Assembly: GCA_002432715.1 (NCBI GenBank)
Contig: DJGJ01000064.1
Location: 4,796-68,795, forward strand
Origin: Sphaerochaeta sp. UBA5849
Lineage (GTDB): Bacteria; Spirochaetota; Spirochaetia; Sphaerochaetales; Sphaerochaetaceae
DNA length: 64,000 bases
Direction: 5' to 3'
The notes under the pieces were generated by a model. It was not told the DNA's origin. It saw only the letters and a program-made list of their open reading frames with translations, and searched no databases. The position numbers and the translations under genes are program-made. This document shows positions 26,327-34,999 of this stretch, piece after piece; within the stretch, counting starts at the first letter, position 1, and each line of letters starts with the position of its first letter.

Positions 26327-27667
26327 TCAGTCAAACTTGAAATTCTTCATCGATAATGGCTGGCGGGTATTTTCCAGTACATCCCTCCAGAGCGATCCTT
26401 CCAGATCGACATGATTGCGACTCGAAACCGCCACCTTGATCGGCAGATGCACGAACCGGTTGTGCAAGAGCCCGATGAGCGCCTGCGTCTTGCCCGACAT
26501 TGCCGCATGGACGGCATGCGCCCCGAGTCGGGCGCAATAGATGGAGTCGTAGGAGTCTGCCGGAGCGCTGCGAATGATGTAGGACGGATCGATGTATTTC
26601 ACATTCATCTCAATCCCCTCGCGCTTGAAGAACTCATTGATTCGGTCCTTGAGGAAAATCCCGATGTCTTGGAACTTCACATTGCCTGAAGCATCAAGCT
26701 CTTTGCTGGGGGGCATCAACTCCTGTCCGGCTCCTTCGCTGACCAGCACAACAGCATGACCGCGGTCGAGTATCCTCCGCCTCAGGTGTTCCAGCAAGCC
26801 GTTGGGGCCGTCGAGGTCGAACGGATTCTCAGGAATGAGGCAGAAGTTCACATCGCTTTGGGCCAAAGCCGTCTGGGCGGCGATGAAGCCCGATTCACGA
26901 CCCATGACCTTCACGAGGCCGATGCCGTGAATGGAGTTCTTGGCCTCGACATGGGCGCTTCGAACGACTGGAACCGCCATCTGAACCGCAGTATCGACAC
27001 CAAAGGAGCTCTGGATCAAGGAAAGATCATTGTCGATGGTCTTGGGGATGCCGATGATGGAAATCTTCAGACCGCGTTTCTTCACCTCTTCGTAGATGTC
27101 GTAGGCACCCCGCAAGGTACCATCACCTCCGACGGTGACCAGAATATTGATATTCAGCTTCTCCAAGGAGTCGACAATTTCTTCGACCTGCTTGCCGCCG
27201 CCGCGTGCCGAACCGAGGATGGTACCACCCTTCTCCTGAATATCATCAACGACATCGGGATCGAGGGTGATAAGCGGCCAGGGGCTGTTCTCAAGCAACC
27301 CTTGGTAGCCGAACTGCACCCCGCTGATCCTGCGCACCCCATAGCGGTACCAGAAACAGCGGACAACCGCACGTATTACGTTGTTCAAACCCGGACAGAT
27401 GCCTCCGCAGGTGACAATGGCAGCATGAACATGGGCTGGATTGAAGTATATTTTCGCCCTCGGGCCTGCAACCTCCACCGTCTCTTCATGACGCGGCACA
27501 GGATGACCGTTCTCATCGATGTCGGTGTCGATACCGAACAGGATGTGATCGTCGTCGCTGACATAATCGGCCTGCCCATCGTTCTGGGTGGTGCTCATCA
27601 TGATCGGGCTCGAGATTTTCGCCTCGCCGAGTACCGGAATGTTAAAATCCAATTTCTTTGTTGTCAC
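26327..27667 (-). CDS. 6-phosphofructokinase, long ATP-type
   Basis: Phosphorylates fructose 6-phosphate in glycolysis. 446 residues, with about 80 residues before the conserved core, so of the long type seen in spirochaetes and trypanosomatids. GGDGT at 180-184 has the glycine expected of ATP users, where PPi enzymes have aspartate. PKTIDND at 208-214 has the lysine of the PPi-like lineage together with ATP-type NDL. ATP as donor is therefore likely but not certain. The start is GTG at 27667, with GGAGG 6 bases upstream, overlapping the ModE-like stop by 4 bases. Third gene of an aminotransferase-regulator-pfk operon. Confidence 0.92.
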   Translation of the reverse strand: MTTKKLDFNIPVLGEAKISSPIMMSTTQNDGQADYVSDDDHILFGIDTDIDENGHPVPRHEETVEVAGPRAKIYFNPAHVHAAIVTCGGICPGLNNVIRAVVRCFWYRYGVRRISGVQFGYQGLLENSPWPLITLDPDVVDDIQEKGGTILGSARGGGKQVEEIVDSLEKLNINILVTVGGDGTLRGAYDIYEEVKKRGLKISIIGIPKTIDNDLSLIQSSFGVDTAVQMAVPVVRSAHVEAKNSIHGIGLVKVMGRESGFIAAQTALAQSDVNFCLIPENPFDLDGPNGLLEHLRRRILDRGHAVVLVSEGAGQELMPPSKELDASGNVKFQDIGIFLKDRINEFFKREGIEMNVKYIDPSYIIRSAPADSYDSIYCARLGAHAVHAAMSGKTQALIGLLHNRFVHLPIKVAVSSRNHVDLEGSLWRDVLENTRQPLSMKNFKFD

Positions 27668-28044
27668 ACTTCACCTCCAGATGCATCTTGAGCTTCAAGC
27701 AGGACCGCCAGGTCCTGCCTGAAGCGTTCGAATGGCTCGTTCAAATCTTTCTTGGCCTGTTTCTCAAAATTGCGGTACAAGTCAAGAAAGGATACCGCAA
27801 AGGCAGTGAGGGTTGCACCCTCACGACTCGATCCACCCTTTCTTCGATTCAGAACAGCAACTCCCAGGCTTTTTTCCAGGTTCTGCACCATGGAAAACGC
27901 CTTCGAATAGGAGATGCCCAAGGCCGAGGCGGCCTTGCGCAATGAGTTGTGCACCGCCACCTGATCAAGCAGCCAGAGCACCCCGATTCCCATGAATTTA
28001 TTGCCTTCCTCGTCGACGAGGTAGAGCTTTGTCTTTAGTTCCAT
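27664..28044 (-). CDS. ModE-like winged-helix regulator without ligand domain
   Basis: A 126-residue LysR/ModE-type helix-turn-helix protein (SLRKAASALGISYSKAFSMV, NLEKSLGVAVLNRRKGG). This is the N-terminal part of ModE; the C-terminal molybdate-binding TOBE domains are missing. It may sense something else or act as a simple dimeric repressor. It is coupled to the aminotransferase (10-base overlap) and pfk (4-base overlap). No molybdate transporter or molybdopterin genes are in the window, although a molybdoenzyme-like large subunit is encoded 3.5 kb away. Confidence 0.78.
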   Translation of the reverse strand: MELKTKLYLVDEEGNKFMGIGVLWLLDQVAVHNSLRKAASALGISYSKAFSMVQNLEKSLGVAVLNRRKGGSSREGATLTAFAVSFLDLYRNFEKQAKKDLNEPFERFRQDLAVLLEAQDASGGEV

Positions 28045-29333
28045 GCTTCTCCTGCCGCCTGATAGACCAAGTCCACCAGTTCAGCAATCTTATCACATTC
28101 CACCGAACAATAGGCAAGTCTGAACGTTACATCGGCAATATTGATGCATCCAACCTGATACTTGTCCAGTAAGTAACGACGTAGAGCCTCGGCACTTCCT
28201 TTGGTCTTGAAGGCCATGAAGTACCCGCTATTGAAGGGATAGGGTGTCAGAAGAGGATTCCCCTCATGTTTCTTGAGCGCTTCCTTGAGGATCCGGTAGC
28301 GCTTTTCCATCTCCGTCTTTGCAGCAAGCTTGTCCGCCTCGTAGCGAGGGCCGTCCTTCATCGCCTTGGCCAGCAGACTCTGCCCGGGCTTGTCACAGTT
28401 GGAGACCGTGCTGCGGATGATGCCCAACGTCTTCTTGTTCAGCGCGTCAAAGTGAGCCTCGGTCAAATCCTTGCCGCCATAGGTGATGAATCCGATACGG
28501 AACCCCCATACCATGTCTTCTTTGGTTGCAGCATCGCATTTGACGGCGAAAATGTTGGAGTGGGCGTTGCATAGGTAGGCAAACAGGCTCTCAGTGGCGG
28601 TCTCTTCCTCGAAGAAAAGGCCATAGTAGGCGTCGTCACTGATGACCATCAGCTTCATTCCACTCTCTGCAAGCTCGATCAAGGCAGCAGCGATGGCTGC
28701 CATCTCGGCCTTGCTGGGAGTATAGCCGGTAGGGTTGTTGGGGAAGTTGAGAAGCAGGCGGGCTTTCCTGTCTGCAATCGACAGCAGTGCCTGTTTCATC
28801 CCTTCGACATTGAACCGTCCCGCATCCGTGTAGAGAGGGAAGGTAACAATACCAGCATTGACCTGATGGCCGAAGATCAACTCATAGTTGTCCCATGCCA
28901 GATCGGGAATGACCAGCGTATCACCTTCTTGGGCGAACAGCTGGGCGAGCACGCTCAGTCCATGGGTGAGGCCTGAGGTAACGATGGGCAGCGAGATGGA
29001 CTTGCCCGCAAGCGAAGGGTTCTTCACAAGCATCTGGGCTTTCCAAAGTGTCCTGAGCTGCTGGTCCCCTCCACCGGGGGCGTACGAGAAGAGTTCGGAG
29101 GGCTTGAAGGAGTTCTCGGCAAACTTGTTGTAAATATCCGACAGATACATAGGCTGGCCTTGTGAGGTGGCCATTCCGATCGTGGCATTGAAACGAGTTG
29201 CTTTCTGGCCGGCTTCGGCGCTTTGGGCGACGATTCCCTTAGGGAAAAACATCCTTTGCCCGACGTCGGAGAGCAGTGCATCCACGATGGTGTTTTGCAA
29301 AGTCTCATTCAGTTCAGTGGCTAGTGCGTGCAT
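28035..29333 (-). CDS. PLP-dependent aminotransferase, class I/II
   Basis: A 432-residue fold-type I enzyme. Visible elements are the NFPNNPTGYTPSKAEM loop, SDDAYYGLFF with the pyridine-binding aspartate and tyrosine, and the AVKCDAATKEDMVWGFRIGF region holding the PLP lysine and phosphate-binding arginine. The start has GGAGG 7 bases upstream. Substrate cannot be deduced; aspartate or aromatic aminotransferases are the nearest impression. A promoter ATGACA-N17-TATACA lies about 30 bases before the gene, heading the operon with modE-like and pfk. Confidence 0.9.
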   Translation of the reverse strand: MHALATELNETLQNTIVDALLSDVGQRMFFPKGIVAQSAEAGQKATRFNATIGMATSQGQPMYLSDIYNKFAENSFKPSELFSYAPGGGDQQLRTLWKAQMLVKNPSLAGKSISLPIVTSGLTHGLSVLAQLFAQEGDTLVIPDLAWDNYELIFGHQVNAGIVTFPLYTDAGRFNVEGMKQALLSIADRKARLLLNFPNNPTGYTPSKAEMAAIAAALIELAESGMKLMVISDDAYYGLFFEEETATESLFAYLCNAHSNIFAVKCDAATKEDMVWGFRIGFITYGGKDLTEAHFDALNKKTLGIIRSTVSNCDKPGQSLLAKAMKDGPRYEADKLAAKTEMEKRYRILKEALKKHEGNPLLTPYPFNSGYFMAFKTKGSAEALRRYLLDKYQVGCINIADVTFRLAYCSVECDKIAELVDLVYQAAGEAWN

Positions 29334-29397
29334 AACATGTCCTCCAGTTATGCATTACTGTATATACGGTTTCCCAAAAAATGTCATTAATACCCGG

Positions 29398-31488
29398 CTA
29401 AAAATCGAATTCTCCCTGCATATCCTCCGTATTCTCCGGTTTTGTCTTCAACATATTGAGAAACGTTTGCTCATCAACAACCGTCACCCCCAGAGAACGC
29501 GCAGCCTCAAGCTTGCTTCCTCCTCCTGATCCGGCCAGCAGGTGGGTGGTCTTGCCGGTGACCGTACCGACCGTCCTCCCCCCTCGCTTGATCACTTCAT
29601 CCATGGCGAGCGATCGGGGGTTGAAATGCTCAAAGGAGCCGGTTACACACCAGACTTGGCCGCTGAAGCTGTCATCGAGCTTTTGCATCCGGTCCTCTTT
29701 CTCTTCCATACTGAGGCCCAGGGACGCAAGGCGTGCAATCCTCTGCTGCATGAGAGGATCAGAGAGGGCTTCGATGTAGAGAGCCGCACTTTTCTCTCCG
29801 ATCTGCTTGATCGAAGTAAGCCGCTCGATGTCCTTGCGCTTGGCAATATCGAGCAAGGCCTCCATGCTGGTTATACCGCTTGCAAGCAGTATCTCAGCAC
29901 TCTTTTTCCCCAACTCGGGAATACCGAGGGCAACCAGGACCCTGCAAAACGGCTGAGCCTTGCTCTTTTGGACGCCCTGCTCGATCAAGCGGATTTTCTT
30001 TTCACCGAATCCCGCTTGATTGGAGAGAGCCTTGCGATAATCGATCCGATAGATATCATCCACGTCCTTCAGGTAGCCCGACTCTATCAGGACGGAAGCA
30101 GTCTCAGGACCGAAGTTTTCGATATCCATCCCCTCCTTGCCGATGAAGAACTCAATGCGACCCCGTACCTGGGCAGGACACTCGTTGTTGGGGCAGAAGG
30201 TATGGGCACCTCGTATTGTAAGCGTGCTATTGCAGACCGGACAGCGGGAAGGCATGGTATAGAGGCCTTCAGACGCTTCGTTCTTTTCAATGACCCGCTC
30301 TACAGCCGGAATCACATCCCCCCGTCGGGATATCTCCACCGTATCTCCGATTCCCAACTCAAGCATGTTGATGTAGTCCTGGTTGTGCAAGGTGATATTG
30401 CTGATCGTCGAACCAGCCACCTGTACCGGCGTCACCCGGGCGACCGGGGTGACCCTTCCCGTTCGCCCCACCTGCACATCGATGGACTGAAGGACGGTCT
30501 GCGCCTGGGGGGACTCGAACTTATAGGCCAATGCCCATCGTGGGTGATGGCCGGTGTAGCCCAGCATCTCCCTTGCCGACACCGAGTTCACCTTGGCAAC
30601 CAAGCCGTCGATCTCGTAGTCCAGGGAGGATCGCTTTAGGGTATGCTCCTGGATATAGGAAGCAAGGTCGGAGAAACTTCCACCGAAGCCGGAAAGTCCG
30701 GCAGCCTCAAGAGCCTGCCTTGCCTGCACGCCATCCTTGGCAAAGTATCCAAGATTCGGATTGAGCCTGAATCCATAGGAAGCAAGTGTTGAGAGAATCT
30801 GCAGATGGTCGCTCTGCACCACATCCTTGGAGAACCCCTCGTAGACAAAAATCTGAAGAGGGACCTTGGCCACTTCGCTGCTCTTGATCCTTCGGATTGT
30901 TCCCGCTGCAAGATTGCGGGGATTCGCAAAAGGAACTTCCAAGCTCGCATTCAATGTGGCAAAGTTCGCCTTGGGAAGGTAGATTTCTCCTCGGACAGCC
31001 AGATTCGCTTCGGTCGGAAGTCTGAGCGGTATGGATGCTATGGTCTTGACGTTGGCCGTCACATCATTGCCCACCATGCCGTTGCCCCGTGTCACCGCCC
31101 GGACAAGCAGTCCATCCTCATAATAGAGCACAATCGAAATTCCGTCGATTTTCTCCTCGATGACAATCCCCACATCCTCGCCGATTTTCGCCTCGGTCTT
31201 CTCAATCCAGGCGAGCAGCTCCCCATCACTGTACGCCTTATCCAGGCTGAGCACCGGAATGGTGTGCTCAACCTCGCCGAGGGTCGAGTCGAGGTCGCTT
31301 CCCACCCGCTGGGTCGGAGAGTCGACACGCTTTAGGTGGGGATGTTTTGCCTCCAAGGCAACCAAACGGTCGAAAAGCCGGTCGTACTCCAAATCACTGA
31401 CCAAGGGACGGTTGTCCACATAGTAGGCTTTCTGATAGGCGGCAAGCTGCTCGGAAAGGGTATGGATTTCTTGTTCAAGTTCATTCAT
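29398..31488 (-). CDS. ligA: NAD-dependent DNA ligase LigA
   Basis: Seals nicks in replication and repair using NAD+. 696 residues with the full domain series: Ia domain (YYVDNRPLVSDLEYDRL), adenylation domain with catalytic lysine 113 in EEKIDGISI, OB fold, a four-cysteine zinc site (CPVCNST...CPNNEC), helix-hairpin-helix repeats and a C-terminal BRCT domain (GQVWCVTGSFEHFN). Normal length. Divergent from the molybdo-flavoprotein trio. No good ribosome site is visible before the ATG at 31488. Confidence 0.96.
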   Translation of the reverse strand: MNELEQEIHTLSEQLAAYQKAYYVDNRPLVSDLEYDRLFDRLVALEAKHPHLKRVDSPTQRVGSDLDSTLGEVEHTIPVLSLDKAYSDGELLAWIEKTEAKIGEDVGIVIEEKIDGISIVLYYEDGLLVRAVTRGNGMVGNDVTANVKTIASIPLRLPTEANLAVRGEIYLPKANFATLNASLEVPFANPRNLAAGTIRRIKSSEVAKVPLQIFVYEGFSKDVVQSDHLQILSTLASYGFRLNPNLGYFAKDGVQARQALEAAGLSGFGGSFSDLASYIQEHTLKRSSLDYEIDGLVAKVNSVSAREMLGYTGHHPRWALAYKFESPQAQTVLQSIDVQVGRTGRVTPVARVTPVQVAGSTISNITLHNQDYINMLELGIGDTVEISRRGDVIPAVERVIEKNEASEGLYTMPSRCPVCNSTLTIRGAHTFCPNNECPAQVRGRIEFFIGKEGMDIENFGPETASVLIESGYLKDVDDIYRIDYRKALSNQAGFGEKKIRLIEQGVQKSKAQPFCRVLVALGIPELGKKSAEILLASGITSMEALLDIAKRKDIERLTSIKQIGEKSAALYIEALSDPLMQQRIARLASLGLSMEEKEDRMQKLDDSFSGQVWCVTGSFEHFNPRSLAMDEVIKRGGRTVGTVTGKTTHLLAGSGGGSKLEAARSLGVTVVDEQTFLNMLKTKPENTEDMQGEFDF

Positions 31489-31547
31489 GGCTCTGATTGT
31501 ACGGCTCTCTCAGCACTCATTGCAAGCCGTGGTTCGGGTTTCTCTCA

Positions 31548-31576
31548 TTGCTTTGATGGTTCGTACATGGTATCTT
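31548..31576 (+). promoter_or_regulatory. Promoter of the molybdo-flavoprotein-like trio
   Basis: TTGCTT at 31548-31553, 17-base spacer, TATCTT at 31571-31576, starting about 18 bases before the ATG. Confidence 0.6.
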
Positions 31577-31600
31577 TCTAAGGCGAGAGAGGGAGGGAGC

Positions 31601-33562
31601 ATGGCAGAGAAAAAACCATCGACAAGCAAGGTGACGGCGCTTCATGGACTGATCGTCACCGCCTCGGTCGATGCCGGCCGGATCGAGGAAATTTCCCTCC
31701 CCGAACTGGATGCAAACTTCATCTTGGTGACCACCAGGGACATCCCCGGCACGAACAGGGTCCGCACCCTCGACGCGGCCACACCGCTGCTCACCTCTTC
31801 GACCATAAGCTACCATCAACAGCCGATTCTGGCACTGTTCGGCTACGACAGCGAATCTGTACAGCTCAAGGCAAGGGAGATCAACATCTCCTACGAGCTG
31901 CCCACGGCTCAGGAAAGCCCGACAGCGGTCATCGAGTCGACTCCGTACACCTACCATTTCGGGTCGCTTGAGAGCATCACCAGCGATGCCGGCCTTGCAG
32001 TACTGGAGCGCTCCTACCGCTACAGCGGCTCGAACTACCGAAGCAACACCCTCACCCGTATCAGCGTGGAGATGGAAGGTGATATCCTGCACGTCTATAC
32101 ACCCACACAATGGCCCAGTCATGTGCGGGAGACTGTCAGTGATACCACCGCAATCCCCAAGCGCAGGATAGTCGTACATCGCCTCCCCTTCTACGCGCCC
32201 CATGACGAGATGCTTACCGCCCCTTCGGCCCTCTGCTCGATCGCCGCCATCGCCTGCTTAAAGGCCGACTGCCCCACCGATCTCATGTGCAAGGTTGAAA
32301 GCTTCAGACCCGACCTTTCCATCAAGCGCAAGAGCTGGTATTACAGCGATGGACGGGTCCAGGCGGAAGACATACACGTGCAGGTCAATCAAGGGTGCGA
32401 ACCGATGTTCAGCGACGAGATGGCCAATCAACTCATCGCAGGCCTGGTTCCTCTCTACCCCCTGCAGGCCTTGAACATCTCGATAACCTTCTCCTCCGGC
32501 AACACTCCTCCTTCGCACTTCTTCGGGGACCTCGGGTACGCCGATGCCCTTTCCAGCACCGAGGCCCACTACTGCTCACTGGCAAAGCTTACCGGTTACA
32601 ACCCCCTCTCATGGAGACTCAAGTTCACCGCAGAGAACACCGGGCACACCCAGGTCATCAGAACCGACAAGTATACCAAGCTCAAGGACCTGATAAACGA
32701 ATTAAGCACCCGTTGTGATTTCCAGCGTAAGAATGCCGCCTATGAGATGCAGCGCCAGATGCGCGTCAAACTCTCCACCTTCTTCAACTACAGCAGGGGA
32801 ACCGCCCTGGCCTGCGGCCCGGGGATCAGCGGGTTTTCCAGTGAGTGCCGCTCGCTTCCCCAGCAATCAGTCCAAATCACCCTCAAGCCGAACAACAAGG
32901 TTGAGGTGAATACCTCGTTTTACAACAATGGGTCAAGTGCCGAAATCTGGCGGCAGATCATAAGCGAGGAGTTGAGCGTCTCCAAAAGCGACATCTCCTT
33001 CATTGAAGACCAAAAGGAGATGCTCGACAGCGGGCCGTCGGTGTTGTCGGCCAACAGCGGGCGCATGCCCCAACAAGTTCTTCGCGCCTGCAACCAGATC
33101 AAGGAGAAGCGATTCGTCCAGCCCCTGCCGATTTGTGAAAGCGTGCTCTCGCCCAAGCAACCGGAAACCAAAGGTTCGCTCTTTTTCAGCAACAGCTGGA
33201 TAGCCCTCATCCTAGAGCTTGAAATCGATGCTGTCCTTCTGCAGCCCTTGGTTCGTTCGGTATGGGTCTCAGTCTCCCTTTCGCGAATATTCGACGAGCA
33301 GGTGCTCAAGAGCAAAATCCGCCATACCATCGTCTCCACTCTCAGAGAAGCCGGAGCGTTGCTCTCCCACCGAAGCAGCTTTGAGATCGACATCTCCATC
33401 ACAAGCGATGGGGAGCAGATATCCTCCTCGGTTACCAGCGCCCTCAAAGGGGTGGTAACCGCAGCCTTCATCTCCGCCCTCGAACAAGCCCTCGGAACCC
33501 CGGTGGCCAAGGTCCCTGTGGACGGAGCAACCTTGCTTGCAGCCATGCGGGGAAAATCATGA
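31601..33562 (+). CDS. Xanthine dehydrogenase-like large subunit, degenerate
   Basis: A 653-residue protein with the overall layout of a molybdopterin large subunit. The N-terminal hammerhead is recognisable (LDANFILVTTRDIPGTNRV), and the C-terminal SALEQALGTPVAKVPVDGATLLAAM matches the usual end of the family. The defining motifs are absent: no GGGFG molybdopterin loop and no GVGE with the catalytic glutamate, whose expected position reads SSSVTS. It is also shorter than active enzymes (about 750-780). The start is set by GGAGGGAGC directly before the ATG. It is translationally coupled (4-base overlap) to an iron-sulfur subunit, so it is expressed and maintained, but a cofactor-dependent hydroxylase activity is doubtful. 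Confidence 0.75.
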   Translation: MAEKKPSTSKVTALHGLIVTASVDAGRIEEISLPELDANFILVTTRDIPGTNRVRTLDAATPLLTSSTISYHQQPILALFGYDSESVQLKAREINISYELPTAQESPTAVIESTPYTYHFGSLESITSDAGLAVLERSYRYSGSNYRSNTLTRISVEMEGDILHVYTPTQWPSHVRETVSDTTAIPKRRIVVHRLPFYAPHDEMLTAPSALCSIAAIACLKADCPTDLMCKVESFRPDLSIKRKSWYYSDGRVQAEDIHVQVNQGCEPMFSDEMANQLIAGLVPLYPLQALNISITFSSGNTPPSHFFGDLGYADALSSTEAHYCSLAKLTGYNPLSWRLKFTAENTGHTQVIRTDKYTKLKDLINELSTRCDFQRKNAAYEMQRQMRVKLSTFFNYSRGTALACGPGISGFSSECRSLPQQSVQITLKPNNKVEVNTSFYNNGSSAEIWRQIISEELSVSKSDISFIEDQKEMLDSGPSVLSANSGRMPQQVLRACNQIKEKRFVQPLPICESVLSPKQPETKGSLFFSNSWIALILELEIDAVLLQPLVRSVWVSVSLSRIFDEQVLKSKIRHTIVSTLREAGALLSHRSSFEIDISITSDGEQISSSVTSALKGVVTAAFISALEQALGTPVAKVPVDGATLLAAMRGKS

Positions 33563-34110
33563 AAATAGAATGCACCATCGACGGCAAGGCTCTCTCCCTT
33601 TCGGTGAACTCAAACAAGCCTCTTTCCCTGATCCTGATGGAGGACGTGGGAAACAGGACCATCATCAGTCACTGCAGGGGGAATGCATGCGGAAATTGCA
33701 TCGTTCTTATCAACGATGAGGCGGAGCTCAGCTGCATCATTCCCGCCTTCAGATTGCGGGAAGCCAACATCAAGACCTTTGAAAGCTATCAGAAAACGCG
33801 TCAGTACCGGGATATCGAACGGGCATACCAATCCACCGGCAACACCCCGTGCCCCAACTGCTATGCATCCAAGACTTTGATCATCGAATCCATTCTCCAA
33901 GAGCTTACCAACAGTACGCGGCTGAAGGCCTTGGGCAGAAACAGTCCTCAGCTCCGAGACGAGAAGCAGAGCGAGGAGAAGCTGGATAAGAAAGCCATCA
34001 TCCAGGAGCTCAGCCTCAATACCTGCCAATGCATGGACATGTCCGAGATGCTGCAGATTGTGGAAATAGCCCTTACCTACAGGAGGCGCAAGCGTGTACG
34101 AAGGAATTAG
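33559..34110 (+). CDS. Xanthine dehydrogenase-like [2Fe-2S] subunit
   Basis: A 183-residue small subunit of the CoxS/XdhC type. The plant-ferredoxin cluster is CRGNACGNC followed by LSC near residue 60, and the second cluster is CPNC with CQC near the end. All eight expected cysteines seem present, so electron transfer capacity looks intact, in contrast to the large subunit. Between the degenerate large subunit and the FAD subunit, overlapping both. Confidence 0.85.
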   Translation: MKIECTIDGKALSLSVNSNKPLSLILMEDVGNRTIISHCRGNACGNCIVLINDEAELSCIIPAFRLREANIKTFESYQKTRQYRDIERAYQSTGNTPCPNCYASKTLIIESILQELTNSTRLKALGRNSPQLRDEKQSEEKLDKKAIIQELSLNTCQCMDMSEMLQIVEIALTYRRRKRVRRN

Positions 34111-34981
34111 GTCTCCTGTCATCCATACCCCCAAGACCCTCAGTGAGTTCGCCACCATCGCCTACCGCTATCCATCAGCGGTAATATGGGCGGGCGGCAG
34201 TTACCTGATGAGCCAAAAAGAGTACTATCCCAGCGAAATCAAGGACGGCATCATCGACCTCGGATCACTGGAGGAGCTGAAGAAAATCACCCGCAACGAC
34301 CGATTCGTCGAAATCGGGGCGATGGTTACCGCCAGTCAGCTGCTCTTTGCAGGGAAACTGGTCCTGCCTCCTGTGCTGCAGGAGACTCTGCGTACCCTTG
34401 CTTCGCAAATCGTGAGGCGCCAGATCACCGTCGGCGGAAGCCTGTGCGTACCGGACATCCGGCTCGCACTCTCCACAGCCTTGGCGGTACTGGACGCCAT
34501 GGCCGAAGTCAAATACTATCAAGGCGGAAAGGTTTCCACCCATTGGATCCCCATCGCAAAGCTCTACGACAAGGATGGCAAGCTCCTCCTTGGTTCTCAG
34601 AAAGCCCTGCTCACCCGCATCCGCATCGGCCTTGAATACGGTGATTACCAGAAGTTCGTTTGCGTTGAGGACCCTATCCGCAATACCGATGAATGTGTTA
34701 TAGTTGCCTTTCAGGCAAACCGGTCGCAGAACGCTCTTTCAAAGGTCCAGTTCTGCATCACCTTTCCCAACAAGGCCTTCCATATAAGCAAGGACCTTGA
34801 GTCGAAGTTGTCGGGTTTGACCCTCCCGATTCATCCAGAACGGGTCAATACGCTCTCCTATGAGCTGGTATCCGAATTGACCAAAATGCACTCAGGAATC
34901 AGTGAACTGCAACTTGAGCGTGGAAGAAGGATTTTCGAGTCCTTCCTGCACGATCTCAACGCCCAGACACTCTCATCCTGA
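34094..34981 (+). CDS. Xanthine dehydrogenase-like FAD-binding subunit
   Basis: A 295-residue CoxM/XdhB-type flavin subunit. FAD-binding loops are visible as WAGGSYLM (residues 32-39, usually AGGT) and QITVGGSLC near 115 (usually TxGGN). GTG start at 34094 with AGGAGG 7 bases upstream, overlapping the iron-sulfur gene by 17 bases. Both loops carry serine where the family has threonine or asparagine, a mild deviation compatible with FAD binding. Confidence 0.82.
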   Translation: MYEGIRSPVIHTPKTLSEFATIAYRYPSAVIWAGGSYLMSQKEYYPSEIKDGIIDLGSLEELKKITRNDRFVEIGAMVTASQLLFAGKLVLPPVLQETLRTLASQIVRRQITVGGSLCVPDIRLALSTALAVLDAMAEVKYYQGGKVSTHWIPIAKLYDKDGKLLLGSQKALLTRIRIGLEYGDYQKFVCVEDPIRNTDECVIVAFQANRSQNALSKVQFCITFPNKAFHISKDLESKLSGLTLPIHPERVNTLSYELVSELTKMHSGISELQLERGRRIFESFLHDLNAQTLSS

Positions 34982-34999
34982 GCACGTGGAGCACTCTAC

